Notes: generated from the sequence alone by a model not told the origin. Shown: positions 7,479-16,881, numbered from the stretch's first letter. The stretch is 24,082 nucleotides of DNA from VGCC01 sp964495555 (GCA_964495555.1 CAZBWA010000023.1:1-24082), one strand, 5' to 3'. Numbers and translations: made by a program.

Positions 7479-9101
7479 ATGACTCAGGAAGCAGTGACCC
7501 TGACCGGGAAACGGCGTTGGATCGCGCTCATCTTCCTCGCGCTCGGCGTCTCGATGATCATCCTCGACGCCACGGTGGTCAACGTCGCGATCCCGACGAT
7601 GATCACGGACCTCGGACTGACCACGACGGATGCCGAATGGGTCAATGCCTCCTACGCCCTGGCCTTCGCATCGCTGCTGATCCTCTTCGGCCGGCTCGCC
7701 GATCGCTTTGGACGCAAGCGCCTGTTCATCCTGGGCGTGGTCCTCTTCACCGCGGCCAGCGCGCTCGTCGCTGCCTCCGATGGAGCTGCCGAACTCGTGG
7801 GCGCCCGCCTGCTCCAGGGCATCGGCGGCGCGATGATCCTGCCCAGCTCGCTGTCGATCATCAATGCGGTCTTCACCGGCAAGTCACGCGCCGTCGCCTT
7901 CGCGGTCTGGGGCGGCACGATCGGCGGCATGGCGGCCCTCGGGCCGCTCGTCGGCGGTTGGCTCACCACCTACGCCTCGTGGCACTGGGCATTCCTCATC
8001 AACGTCCCGATCGGCATCATCGTCATCCTGGGAGTCCTCAGCGTCGTGCCGGAAACCCGCGACGTCTTGGGGCGCAAAGGTCTCGACGTGCCCGGAACCC
8101 TGCTCGTGACGTTCGGCCTCATCGGCGTGGTCTTCGCGCTCATCGAAGGGCAGCGCTATGGCTGGGTGATCTCCACCCAGGACTTCGTCCTCGGCAGCAC
8201 GGTGTGGCCGAAGGGTTCGCTCTCGATCGTGCTGGTCTCCGGTCTACTGGGCGTCGCCCTGTTAGTTGCCCTGCTCGTCGTGGAGTCTCGTCGCGTACGC
8301 GCCGGCAAGATCGTGGTCCTCGACCTGCGCCTGTTCAAGATCAAGACCTTCGGTGCGGGCAACGCCGTGGCACTCATCGTCAGTCTCGGCGAGTTCGGCC
8401 TGCTCTTCGCGCTCCCCCTGTTCCTCCAGGCCACGCGCGGCTACGACGCACTGCAGACCGGCGTGATCCTGCTCGCACTCGCTGTCGGATCGTTCGTCGC
8501 CTCCGGTATGGGTGCGCCCCTGTCCCAGCGCATGGGTCCCGTCCGCGTACTGCAGTTGGGCATGCTCCTCGAGGCGATCGGCATCTTCGGCCTGGCGTTC
8601 GTGCTCTCCACCACGATTACCGGATGGGGCATGGCACCCTGGCTGTTCATCTACGGCATGGGCGTCGGCTTCGCGACCGCGCAGCTCACCGGCGTGATTC
8701 TCTCGGAGATCCCGGTCGCCGAATCCGGACAGGCCAGCGCAGTGCAGTCGACCTCGCGCCAAGTGGGCGCGGCCATTGGCACCGCGATCATCGGCACCAC
8801 GCTCATCCTGGGGCTGGGCAACGTCGCCACCCAACTCACCGATCGGGGAATCCCGCCCGAGCAGGCGCAGCAGATCTCCGACGTCGTGGCCTCCTCCGCA
8901 GGCCAGGCCATTCCGGCACTGGCCAGCCAGCCGGGCGGCGAGGTGATCACCGAGGCAGCCTCGGCCGGATTCGCCCATGCGATCAAACTCGTGGCGCTCG
9001 TGGCGGGCGTCTTCGTCGTCCTCGGGCTCCTCGCCAGCCTGCTCCTCCCCCGCAACGCCGCCCGCGTGCTCAGCGAGGGATACGCCCCGCCGGGTGGGTG
9101 A
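7479..9101 (+). CDS. MFS drug-efflux-type transporter, DHA2 (14-TMS) family
   Basis: This 540-residue integral membrane protein belongs to the EmrB/QacA group of proton-coupled drug exporters. Motif D1 is LDATVVNVAIP in the first helix (about residues 29-39). Motif A is GRLADRFGRKR (about 71-81) in the loop after helix 2. Motif C-like glycine and proline residues occur in LGPLVGGWLTTYASWHWAFLI. The length and hydrophobic profile fit 14 helices. The ATG is preceded by AAGGGACAGGC, an acceptable ribosome binding site. No adjacent TetR or MarR regulator is present, so regulation is not evident. The substrate cannot be predicted. It is followed by a small CGGAG/CTCCG hairpin (9107-9119) without a T tract. 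Confidence 0.92.
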   Translation: MTQEAVTLTGKRRWIALIFLALGVSMIILDATVVNVAIPTMITDLGLTTTDAEWVNASYALAFASLLILFGRLADRFGRKRLFILGVVLFTAASALVAASDGAAELVGARLLQGIGGAMILPSSLSIINAVFTGKSRAVAFAVWGGTIGGMAALGPLVGGWLTTYASWHWAFLINVPIGIIVILGVLSVVPETRDVLGRKGLDVPGTLLVTFGLIGVVFALIEGQRYGWVISTQDFVLGSTVWPKGSLSIVLVSGLLGVALLVALLVVESRRVRAGKIVVLDLRLFKIKTFGAGNAVALIVSLGEFGLLFALPLFLQATRGYDALQTGVILLALAVGSFVASGMGAPLSQRMGPVRVLQLGMLLEAIGIFGLAFVLSTTITGWGMAPWLFIYGMGVGFATAQLTGVILSEIPVAESGQASAVQSTSRQVGAAIGTAIIGTTLILGLGNVATQLTDRGIPPEQAQQISDVVASSAGQAIPALASQPGGEVITEAASAGFAHAIKLVALVAGVFVVLGLLASLLLPRNAARVLSEGYAPPGG

Positions 9102-9134
9102 AGCCTCGGAGCGACTCCGGACCGTGCTAAAGTT

Positions 9135-9151
9135 AATGACATTCATTTTCG
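9135..9151. promoter_or_regulatory. AT-rich palindrome before HU, Zur-box-like
   Basis: AATGA-CAT-TCATT (9135-9147) is a perfect 5-bp inverted repeat, standing out as AT-rich in this genome. The 15-mer at 9137-9151 matches the actinobacterial Zur consensus TGAAAATCATTTTCA at 12 of 15 positions by my count. It lies between a TAAAGT hexamer (9128-9133) and the AAGGAG ribosome binding site of the HU gene, where a bound repressor would block transcription. Alternatively it may simply be a melt-prone promoter and leader. The palindrome is seen directly; regulator identity is inferred. Confidence 0.4.
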
Positions 9152-9163
9152 TTAAGGAGTGTC

Positions 9164-9442
9164 ATGAACAGAGCCGAACTCATCCACGCTGCAGCAGCCT
9201 CATCCGGACTACCCGCGAGCACCGTCGATGCCGCCCTCAAGGCGGTGCAGGAAGCGATCACCGGCGCCGTCTCCCGCGGCGAAAAGGTGACCATCCCCGG
9301 ATTCCTCACCCTGGATGTCGCCCAGCGCGCCGCCCGAACCGGTCGCAACCCGCGTACCGGCGAGGAACTTCAGATCGCCGCCCGCACGGTCGTGCGGATC
9401 TCCGCGGGTCAGACCCTCAAGCGCGCCGCCGATGGCTCCTGA
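9164..9442 (+). CDS. hup: HU-family nucleoid-associated DNA-binding protein
   Basis: HU dimers bend and compact DNA without strong sequence specificity. At 92 residues this is a normal-length HU: N-terminal helical dimerisation part (MNRAELIHAAAASSGLPAS), the GEKVTIPGFLTL strand, and the beta arm with RTGRNPRTGEELQI, whose proline intercalates into DNA. The C-terminus ends at TLKRAADGS, so there is no lysine-rich tail of the mycobacterial HupB kind. The ATG is preceded by AAGGAG at good spacing. It overlaps the next gene by 11 nt, so the two are likely one transcript. An AT-rich Zur-like palindrome lies just upstream. It may be the main HU or a conditional paralogue; one window cannot decide. 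Confidence 0.96.
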   Translation: MNRAELIHAAAASSGLPASTVDAALKAVQEAITGAVSRGEKVTIPGFLTLDVAQRAARTGRNPRTGEELQIAARTVVRISAGQTLKRAADGS

Positions 9443-9637
9443 ATCAGGCGCCGCCGCCTCGACCATCGATCAACGGGGCATCCCCACGAACGCATGCGTG
9501 GTGTGCGGATGCAACATCCTGGTCATCCGGGCAGTCTTCGACGATTACGAACTCGCCGGCTATCTGCTCGACGCGGAATGCGCCTGCTGCGGAAGCCCGG
9601 TGACAGCGCCGTGTCCGCTTGATCGACCCGAGGAGTA

Positions 9638-9641
<4 letters not shown>
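9432..9641 (+). CDS. Small two-CxxC (zinc-knuckle-like) protein of unknown function
   Basis: This 69-residue protein has cysteine pairs C22-x2-C25 (CVVCG) and C50-x2-C53 (CACCG), the spacing of a small zinc ribbon, with further cysteines at 27, 52 and 61. Between them lies a strand-and-acid segment, LVIRAVFDDYELAGYLLDAE. I do not recognise a named family. The start is ATG 9432 inside the HU gene; no Shine-Dalgarno is visible, so translation probably depends on coupling to HU, and no other in-frame start retains the cysteines. Its TAG shares the palindrome CTAG with the convergent glyS stop. Seven cysteines in 69 residues suggest metal or redox chemistry. A role beside HU, possibly in zinc response, is speculation. 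Confidence 0.75.
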
Positions 9642-11017
<1,376 letters not shown>

Positions 11018-11130
11018 CACGCGCTCCTCTCACGGTGAGCGCGGGGGCGCTCCACTCCGGCTGGCTGTCGGCGGACCCCCGAGTCTAGGTGATCACGGTG
11101 ATTCACCAGTCTCGGGTGACCGGAACGCGG

Positions 11131-11136
11131 GAGAAT
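11131..11136 (+). promoter_or_regulatory. Putative -10 element of the FUSC gene
   Basis: GAGAAT lies at -11 to -6 of the GTG start at 11142, within GGGAGAATG. The same GGGAGAATG string precedes the beta-propeller gene (13929-13937). The overlapping GGGAG could instead be a ribosome binding site eight nt from the GTG. Both readings are possible. Confidence 0.3.
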
Positions 11137-11141
11137 GCAGC

Positions 11142-12170
11142 GTGGCAAAGAAAGGGTCCGCATTCGTGCGGCTCATGATGGAGTTCGACTTCAGTCGAGC
11201 CGAGTGGGCTGATGCCGCACGTGGCTCGCTGGTGACGGCCGCGATCTTCCTCGTTTTCGCGCTCACCGGGAACACCGACGACATCCTCCCTCTGTCCCTG
11301 GGAGCGGTGCTCGTCGCCGTCGCCGAGTCCGGACTCCCCTTCGGCCGTCGCTGGCGCACGATGTTGTGGACGACGGTGTGGTTGATGGTGGCGCTGCTCG
11401 TGGGCGTGGCCGTCTCGGCCTCCCCGCTGCTCACGATTGCCATCACCGTGCCCGTCGCGTTTATCTGCGGAGCTGTCGGTTACCTCGGACCGCGGGCCGC
11501 CGTCGCCGGGTTGCTCTCTCTCGTGGTGTTCGCGGCCTACGCAGGGGCTCCGCTTTCGATCGACACCGCGCCGAAGGAGGCGGCCCTGCTGGGCCTGGGT
11601 GGCCTGATCCAGACGGTCGTCTGCGTCCTCGTCGGCGTCGTCCGCCACCGCGGATCGCTAGCGGCCCTGGATGAGGTCCACCATGCGCGCCCCACGGTGT
11701 TGCGAACGACCCAACAGGCATTTCTTCGACACGGGGTGCGCTTGGCGGTGGTGATGACGGTGGCCACGGCGATTTCCGAGCTCGTGTCGATCCCCCACGC
11801 GTACTGGCTCCCCGTAGCCGTGGCCTGGATGACGAGACCCGATCGGGATGGAACGGTCTCCCGCGTGGTGCAGCGTCTCGCGGGGACGGCTCTCGGTGTC
11901 GTGATCATCGGGGTACCCGGATGGATCCTCGGGACCGGGCCCACCTTCTTCATCATCTTCGCCCTGATCGGCTCGACCGTCGCGATCGCCTTCGTCTGGG
12001 TCAACTACCACATCGGTGTGGCCGGGGTCACGATCTGGCTGCTGGCCATCATCGGCCTCGATGGAGGTCCGCTCGGCGAGGACATCTTCCTGCGCATCGG
12101 ACTCACCGTGTTCGGAGCGCTCCTCGTCCTCCTCGGGACGTACATCTGGCGCGACCGCACAGTGCACTAA
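11142..12170 (+). CDS. FUSC-like (aromatic acid exporter type) integral membrane protein
   Basis: This 342-residue membrane protein has two bundles of transmembrane helices. The first covers about residues 25-175 (SLVTAAIFLVFALTG, ILPLSLGAVLVAVAE, VWLMVALLVGVAV, VAGLLSLVVFAAYAG). The second starts near residue 205 with RHGVRLAVVMTVATAISEL, then HAYWLPVAVAWMTRPD, then TALGVVIIGVPGWILG. The H-x-YW-x-P-V and RP-D pattern with a following R-VVQRLAGT is the FUSC/YccS signature. Family members are implicated in export of aromatic acids such as fusaric acid, but most are uncharacterised. The start is GTG 11142 (VAKKGSAFV), the long in-frame extension upstream being unlikely. The next gene begins nine nt after its stop. 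Confidence 0.82.
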   Translation: MAKKGSAFVRLMMEFDFSRAEWADAARGSLVTAAIFLVFALTGNTDDILPLSLGAVLVAVAESGLPFGRRWRTMLWTTVWLMVALLVGVAVSASPLLTIAITVPVAFICGAVGYLGPRAAVAGLLSLVVFAAYAGAPLSIDTAPKEAALLGLGGLIQTVVCVLVGVVRHRGSLAALDEVHHARPTVLRTTQQAFLRHGVRLAVVMTVATAISELVSIPHAYWLPVAVAWMTRPDRDGTVSRVVQRLAGTALGVVIIGVPGWILGTGPTFFIIFALIGSTVAIAFVWVNYHIGVAGVTIWLLAIIGLDGGPLGEDIFLRIGLTVFGALLVLLGTYIWRDRTVH

Positions 12171-12173
12171 CGT
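12168..12173 (+). promoter_or_regulatory. Putative leaderless -10 element of the EamA gene
   Basis: TAACGT lies at -12 to -7 of the GTG at 12180 and includes the stop codon of the preceding gene. It fits TANNNT, and no Shine-Dalgarno precedes the GTG. The EamA gene may therefore have its own start site as well as read-through from the FUSC gene. Confidence 0.35.
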
Positions 12174-12179
12174 GCGCGG

Positions 12180-13058
12180 GTGACCCCCCGAGGCTGGTTC
12201 CTGCTCATCGCGTTGGGCGTCATCTGGGGAATCCCCTACCTGTTCATCAAGATCGCGGTGGAGACCTTCTCGCCGGGGGCGCTCGTCTTCCTCCGCGTGG
12301 CCCTCGCCGCGATCATCCTCCTGCCGATCGTCCTGGCCCGTGGCCAATGGCGCTCGCTGCGCGGCCACTGGCGTTGGGTGATCGCATTCGCCCTCGTCGA
12401 GATGGCCTTCACGTGGACCGCACTGAACTGGGCGGAGGAGAGGATCACCAGCTCCCTCGCCGCACTGCTCATCGCTCTCGTGCCCCTGGTCACTGCGCTC
12501 CTCGCGCGATTCGTCGGCCTCGACGATCGACTGACAGGAAGCCGCGTCGTCGGGCTGGTGATCGGATTCATGGGCGTCGGGATCCTCGTCGGTTTCGATC
12601 TCACCGGCGGGGACCTGCCGGTGCTGGCGGCGATGGCCATCGTCGTGCTGGGTTACGCACTCGGTCCGATCCTGGTGGACCGGAAGCTGGGCGAACTGCC
12701 CAGCCTCGCGGTCATCGCCGCGGCGATGCTCGTGAACACGATCATCTTCGCCCCGATCGCCGCCCTGACCTGGCCCAGCGAGCCGATTCCGCCCCGCGCA
12801 TGGATATCCGTGCTGATCCTCGGCGCGATCTGCTCGGCGTTGGCCTTCATAGTCTTCTTCCGACTCATCGCCGAAGTGGGACCCTCGCGCACGACTCTGA
12901 TCACGTACATCAATCCGGTCGTCGCGGTCATCCTGGGGATCGTGGTGCTGTCCGAGCCGCTGACCCTCGGCATGGTGGCCGCTCTTCCTCTGATCCTCCT
13001 CGGGTCCTGGCTCGCCACGCGTCGCGCGCCGGCGATCGAGAGCGAACCGCATGCCTGA
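12180..13058 (+). CDS. EamA-domain transporter (drug/metabolite transporter superfamily)
   Basis: This 292-residue protein contains two EamA repeats of five helices each, giving ten predicted helices. The first repeat starts at LIALGVIWGIPYLFIKIAV, and the WG-x-P/N-x-F/K pattern marks its first helix. The second starts about residue 155 with AAMAIVVLGYALGP and ends with NPVVAVILGIVVLSEPLTLGM, a typical EamA hairpin with the LSE-P motif. Relatives export amino acids, purines or other metabolites; the substrate is unknown. The start is GTG 12180, nine nt after the FUSC stop. It has no Shine-Dalgarno, but a TAACGT hexamer is suitably placed. The ion-channel gene follows within 48 bp. Confidence 0.9.
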   Translation: MTPRGWFLLIALGVIWGIPYLFIKIAVETFSPGALVFLRVALAAIILLPIVLARGQWRSLRGHWRWVIAFALVEMAFTWTALNWAEERITSSLAALLIALVPLVTALLARFVGLDDRLTGSRVVGLVIGFMGVGILVGFDLTGGDLPVLAAMAIVVLGYALGPILVDRKLGELPSLAVIAAAMLVNTIIFAPIAALTWPSEPIPPRAWISVLILGAICSALAFIVFFRLIAEVGPSRTTLITYINPVVAVILGIVVLSEPLTLGMVAALPLILLGSWLATRRAPAIESEPHA

Positions 13059-13106
13059 CCGGCGTGGATGACCCCTCCCAACCCCCGTCACGGACATGAT
13101 GGAGGT

Positions 13107-13892
13107 GTGACGGACGAGCAAGAACTAGCCGAGGAAGCGGGCAGCGGAGGCAACCTCGGTTACGAGATCTTCATGGCGGCCCTGTCGATCCTGTCGATCG
13201 TGAACCTGGGACTTCTCCTCCTCGTCCGCGATGAGGACCTCAGCGAAGTCATCATGGTGATGAACCTCGTGCTGACCCTCATCTTCCTCATCGACTTCAT
13301 CGCGCGCTTCATCAAGGCACCCTCCAAGAAGGAGTACATGGGACGCGGCGCAGGGTGGGCGGACCTCATCTCCGCGCTGCCCTTCGAGCAGACCAACATC
13401 CTGCGACTCTTCCGCCTGATCCGCGTCTACCGACTGCTCAAGACCTACGGGATGAAGGGAGTCGGACAGGCCCTGGTGCGCGAGCGGGCGGAGACCGCCC
13501 TGCTCATGCTGCTGCTCATCGGCATGCTCGTCCTCGAGTTCGGGAGCCTGGAGATGCTCCGTCTCGAACAGAACGTCCCCGGAGCCAACATCACCACGGC
13601 ATCCGACGCCCTCTGGTACGTGATCGTGACGATGGCAACCGTCGGCTACGGAGACGAATACCCCATCACGGATCCCGGTCGAATCATGGGGACGTTCATC
13701 ATCATCGTGGGCGTGGGCATCTTCGGGACCCTGACCGGCTACTTGGCGAACCTGTTCCTCTCCCCGATGCGACGCCGGGCCGCACGTGCGGACTCCCTCG
13801 AGGACCGCTACCAACAACTCCAGTCCCTCGCCGCACAGCAGCAGCGGGCACTCGACGAGATCGGCGAGATCCTCCGTCGCAAATCCACATAG
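13107..13892 (+). CDS. Voltage-gated-type potassium channel subunit
   Basis: This 261-residue protein has the six-helix Kv layout. S1 is IFMAALSILSIVNLGLLLLV and S2 is VMNLVLTLIFLIDFIARFI. S3 (GWADLISALPF) is short. S4 is arginine-rich (LRLFRLIRVYRLLK). S5 and the pore helix follow, with the K+ filter TVGYGD at residues 178-183, then S6 (MGTFIIIVGVGIFGTLTGYLANLF). The C-terminus (about residues 225-258) is a likely coiled coil (LEDRYQQLQSLAAQQQ, ALDEIGEIL) that could tetramerise the channel. There is no RCK or cyclic-nucleotide domain. The start is GTG 13107, with CATGAT at -12 to -7; GGAGG is too close to act as a ribosome binding site. ATG 13068 would add 13 residues and is the alternative. 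Confidence 0.92.
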   Translation: MTDEQELAEEAGSGGNLGYEIFMAALSILSIVNLGLLLLVRDEDLSEVIMVMNLVLTLIFLIDFIARFIKAPSKKEYMGRGAGWADLISALPFEQTNILRLFRLIRVYRLLKTYGMKGVGQALVRERAETALLMLLLIGMLVLEFGSLEMLRLEQNVPGANITTASDALWYVIVTMATVGYGDEYPITDPGRIMGTFIIIVGVGIFGTLTGYLANLFLSPMRRRAARADSLEDRYQQLQSLAAQQQRALDEIGEILRRKST

Positions 13893-13943
13893 GTGCGACC
13901 CAGAGCTGCGTCCAGCAGGAGGTCCAGGGGGAGAATGACACCC

Positions 13944-15128
13944 ATGGCACGACTCTCACGCGTGATCGCATGCGCGGCCGCGCTCGGATGCTTCCTCTCC
14001 CCCACCGCCCTGGCCGCAGACGCACCACCTCTGGCCACCGCGAGCGCGAGCGTGACCCTCCAGGGCTACCCGGCAATGGTCGCGTCGAGCGGCACGGCGG
14101 CTTTCGTCGCGGCCGATGCCGCCACAGGACGGGGACCGGGGACGTTGTCCATCATCGATGGCAACACCGCCACAGTTACCCGCACTGTCCCCATCGGCCC
14201 CGGGCCCATGGGGCTGGCCGTCACCCCCGACGGTCGACGCGTGGTGACAACGAGCTGGCAAGAGAAAGCCGCGCGCATCATGGATGGACGTTCCGGCGCG
14301 TTGATCGCGAAAGTGCCGGTCGGAGGTCAAGCCGATGCCGTCACCATCGGCCCCAAGGGAACGTCAGCGTTCGTCTACGTCATCGACAAGGGCTACGTCG
14401 CCAAGATCGATCTGCGGTCCACCACGGTCAAGGGCCGCTACCCACTCACGGGCTGCAGGAAGGAGCAGCCCGTTGGCATGGCGGTGACCCCGGACAGCAC
14501 GATGCTGCTCATCTCGTGCGACGAAACCGGTGTGATTCTGATGAGTACCGCTACCGGGCGTGTTGTGAAGACCCTGGGCAACGTGGCGGGAGGAGGGGCC
14601 CCCGTGTTCAGCCCTGACGGGAGCCTCGCGTATGTCGGGGCTTCGGCCTACGTCACCGTCATCGATATCGGAGCCCGACGCGTGATCGGCGATTCCACGC
14701 TGATCCAGAAGGGTGACGGCGGCATCGATGGAGTCGACTCCCCCATGAGTCTCGCTGTCGCACCCGACGGTTCCGCGGTCTATGCCGTCATGCCGGAGGT
14801 CGGGCAGATCTCCGTCCTCGATCCGAGGACGGGCGCGCAGGTAAGCCGGATCGCCATCGGTGGGAAAACGCTGGTGGGCGCGACCGCCGCGATCATGGGA
14901 CCCGGGGGCCGATTGTCCGTGGTCGCGCGATCAGGGCTACTCAGCATCGATCCGGCCACGAACGCCGTCGTCGGCACCGATCCCATCACGCCCCCGGGAT
15001 CGGGACCCTCCGTGAATCTGCTGACTCCCGTACTCCTCGACGGATCCCGCGTAGCGATCACATGGGCCACCGTCGACGGTGATAACGCTCTCGCGGGATC
15101 GGGGATGACGATCCTGACTGTGCCGTGA
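13944..15128 (+). CDS. Secreted YVTN-type beta-propeller repeat protein
   Basis: This 394-residue protein begins with a Sec signal peptide: MARLSR, a hydrophobic core around IACAAALGCFLSPT, and predicted cleavage after ALA near residue 26. The ALGC is a poor lipobox match, so free secretion is likelier than lipoprotein anchoring. The mature part has repeated blades of the form xGxPxGLAVTPDGRRVVTT, VGMAVTPDSTMLLIS, PVFSPDGSLAYVG and SLAVAPDGSAVYAV, each followed by a VIDxxTGxV strand. About seven blades fit the length. Such propellers bind ligands or proteins; the function here is unknown. ATG 13944 lies ten nt from GGGGGAG; ATG 13935 is too close to it. It is the last gene of the plus-strand membrane cluster, 51 bp after the channel gene. 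Confidence 0.87.
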   Translation: MARLSRVIACAAALGCFLSPTALAADAPPLATASASVTLQGYPAMVASSGTAAFVAADAATGRGPGTLSIIDGNTATVTRTVPIGPGPMGLAVTPDGRRVVTTSWQEKAARIMDGRSGALIAKVPVGGQADAVTIGPKGTSAFVYVIDKGYVAKIDLRSTTVKGRYPLTGCRKEQPVGMAVTPDSTMLLISCDETGVILMSTATGRVVKTLGNVAGGGAPVFSPDGSLAYVGASAYVTVIDIGARRVIGDSTLIQKGDGGIDGVDSPMSLAVAPDGSAVYAVMPEVGQISVLDPRTGAQVSRIAIGGKTLVGATAAIMGPGGRLSVVARSGLLSIDPATNAVVGTDPITPPGSGPSVNLLTPVLLDGSRVAITWATVDGDNALAGSGMTILTVP

Positions 15129-15134
15129 ACGACC

Positions 15135-15209
<75 letters not shown>

Positions 15210-15222
15210 GGTGGGACACGGC

Positions 15223-15228
15223 AGCATA
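15223..15228 (-). promoter_or_regulatory. Putative -10 element of tRNA-Ala
   Basis: TATGCT on the minus strand lies 14-19 nt upstream of the mature tRNA-Ala 5' end, in the 31-nt gap after the phosphatase gene. It matches TANNNT. I see no good -35, so read-through from the upstream operon is also possible. Confidence 0.4.
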
Positions 15229-15240
15229 CCTGAGCGGCGA

Positions 15241-15879
15241 TTAGCGGTCGTCGGCCAAGGCCGGTTGCGGCAAGGAACCTGCGTTGTACTCCTGGAGTCG
15301 CCATCCCGACGAGTCCTCGCGCAGCACCGACCACGCGCAGTTGCTCAACACGCCGAGGCAGGACCAGTGGTCGGTGGGGAGCCCGAGAAGCGACGCAATC
15401 GCGGCACGCGCGGCTCCGCCGTGCGTGGCGACGATCAATGTTCCACCCTCCGGGACCTCGTCCAGCTCACGCAGGATCGTGCGCACCATGCGTTCGGCCA
15501 CTTCCACGCGTGACTCTCCACCGCCGGGGCGCACATGGGAGTCCCACGCCCACTTCGCGAAGTCCTCGCCGTGATCGCGGACCAGGTCGGCCCGGACCAG
15601 CCCCTCCCACGTGCCCGCGAAGGTTTCGCGAAGGTCGGCATGCGGCAGCACGTCCAGGTCGACGAGATCGGCCAGCATCTGGGCGGTGACGGATGCGCGC
15701 TGGAGGTCCGAGGCGATGATGCGGCTGGGCTGCAGATGTTGCAGGAACTGCGCCGCCATGCGCGCCTGTTCCATGCCCACGTCATCGAGCGGGACGTCGG
15801 TCTGTCCCTGAAATCTCTGCTCGGCATTCCAGGACGTGCGGCCGTGGCGCCACAGGACGATGCGCCGATGGGATGCCAT
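15241..15879 (-). CDS. Histidine phosphatase (phosphoglycerate mutase-like), GpgP-like
   Basis: This 212-residue protein is in the histidine phosphatase superfamily. The phospho-acceptor histidine is H11 in LWRHGRTSWNAEQRFQG. Supporting residues are in SDLQRASVTAQ, ETFAGTWEG and the second histidine motif VATHGGAARAAI. The ATG overlaps the rsfS stop by one nt (TGATG), and a longer upstream extension would overlap rsfS and is rejected. In Mycobacterium tuberculosis the gene after nadD and rsfS is gpgP (Rv2419c), a glucosyl-3-phosphoglycerate phosphatase for methylglucose lipopolysaccharide synthesis. By position this may be its orthologue. A cobalamin-type or general phosphatase is the alternative, so I withhold the symbol. 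Confidence 0.9.
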   Translation of the reverse strand: MASHRRIVLWRHGRTSWNAEQRFQGQTDVPLDDVGMEQARMAAQFLQHLQPSRIIASDLQRASVTAQMLADLVDLDVLPHADLRETFAGTWEGLVRADLVRDHGEDFAKWAWDSHVRPGGGESRVEVAERMVRTILRELDEVPEGGTLIVATHGGAARAAIASLLGLPTDHWSCLGVLSNCAWSVLREDSSGWRLQEYNAGSLPQPALADDR

Positions 15880-16253
15880 CAGCGGCCCGAGGTGACTGAC
15901 GGGGGCAGCGGCACGGACGGACAGTCCTTCCACAACCGCTCGATCGCGTAGTGGATGCGCTCCTCGGCGAGTTGCACGTGGACGACGATGTCGCCGTAGT
16001 CCAGGAGCACCCACCGACTCTCCTGCTCCCCCTCGCGGCGTAGGGGCTTGGCACCGAGATGGTGCAGGCGCTCCTCGACCGCATCGACGATGGCCCGGAC
16101 CTGACGCTCATTGGCCGCCGAGCACAACACGAACGCATCGGTGATGACCAACTGACCGCTCACGTCGAGGACCACGATGTCCGTCGCCAACTTGTCGGCC
16201 GCCGCTTCTGCCGCGGCGATCGCCAGAGCCACCGCCTCGTCACTCGCTGCCAT
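15879..16253 (-). CDS. rsfS: Ribosome silencing factor RsfS
   Basis: RsfS binds ribosomal protein uL14 on the large subunit and blocks joining with the small subunit when nutrients are scarce. The 124-residue length is normal for the family. Characteristic segments are DIVVLDVSGQLVITDAFVLCSA, then NERQVRAIVDAVEERL, and SRWVLLDYGDIVVHVQ followed by the W-K-D-C end of the fold. It starts 18 bp after nadD, with GAGG six nt before the ATG, and overlaps the phosphatase start. The nadD-rsfS pairing is widespread in bacteria and supports the call. Confidence 0.96.
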   Translation of the reverse strand: MAASDEAVALAIAAAEAAADKLATDIVVLDVSGQLVITDAFVLCSAANERQVRAIVDAVEERLHHLGAKPLRREGEQESRWVLLDYGDIVVHVQLAEERIHYAIERLWKDCPSVPLPPSVTSGR

Positions 16254-16271
16254 CGTGCGCCTCGCCTTCTG

Positions 16272-16871
16272 TCATCGGTAGAGGTGGTGCTTGTCGATCC
16301 AGAGCGCCACGCCCTCGGGGACCAGGTAGTCGATGGGCGCACCCTCGTGGACGCGCTGGCGGATATCGGTGCTCGAGATCGCCAGGGCGGGCACTTCCAC
16401 CAGGGTCGCCGCACCCTGCGGCAACCCTGGATCGCTGAGCGTGTGGCCGGGCCGGGTGACCCCGACCAGGTGCGCGCGGGCCAGGATCCCGTCCGGGTCG
16501 TGCCACCCCACGATGTCCGCCAGGGCATCTGCGCCGGTGATGAAGAACCACTCGGCATCCTCACCGACATGCGCCGTGGAGAACGCGGCCTGGAGATCAC
16601 GCAAGGTGTCCACGGTGTAGGTGGGACCCTCGCGATCGATGTCGACGCGCGACACCTCGAAGCGTGGATCGGAGGCCGTGGCGATCACCGTCATCAGGTA
16701 GCGGTCCTCCGCGGAGGCCACACCCTCCTGGGCCTTATGCCAGGGGACACCGGTCGGGGCGAAGATGACCCTTCCGAGGTCGAATCGATGGGCCACCTCG
16801 GACGCCGCCACCAGGTGACCGTGGTGGATGGGGTTGAAGGTGCCCCCCATCACCCCGATGCGATGACGCAT
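16272..16871 (-). CDS. nadD: Nicotinate-nucleotide adenylyltransferase NadD
   Basis: NadD transfers AMP from ATP to nicotinate mononucleotide, making deamido-NAD in NAD biosynthesis. The 199-residue protein has the nucleotidyltransferase signature GGTFNPIHHGHLVAA at residues 9-23, the SSTDIRQRV (ISST-x-IR) motif near the C-terminus, and the FAPTGVPWHK substrate loop. The ATG has no Shine-Dalgarno, and the gene follows the small membrane ORF by ten nt, suggesting coupling. The C-terminus ends normally at KHHLYR. Neighbour rsfS confirms the standard arrangement. Confidence 0.96.
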   Translation of the reverse strand: MRHRIGVMGGTFNPIHHGHLVAASEVAHRFDLGRVIFAPTGVPWHKAQEGVASAEDRYLMTVIATASDPRFEVSRVDIDREGPTYTVDTLRDLQAAFSTAHVGEDAEWFFITGADALADIVGWHDPDGILARAHLVGVTRPGHTLSDPGLPQGAATLVEVPALAISSTDIRQRVHEGAPIDYLVPEGVALWIDKHHLYR

Positions 16872-16881
16872 GGGCGAGGAA

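Noticed and set aside
9107..9119. CGGAG-CGA-CTCCG hairpin after the MFS gene
   Set aside because: The stem is only 5 bp and lacks a T tract, so I do not call it a terminator.
7328..9130. 600-residue plus-strand frame over the MFS gene
   Set aside because: It is out of frame with a clear 14-helix transporter and consists of arginine- and proline-rich noise.
11018..11141. Inverted repeats (GTGATCAC; GGTGA/TCACC) between glyS and the FUSC gene, considered as T-box or riboswitch
   Set aside because: There is no T-box sequence, no specifier loop and no terminator/antiterminator pair. At most this is a short unidentified operator.
11658..13121. 487-residue minus-strand open frame rich in D, E, R and H
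   Set aside because: It is antisense to the FUSC and EamA genes. The composition is the expected mirror of hydrophobic codons, not a real protein.
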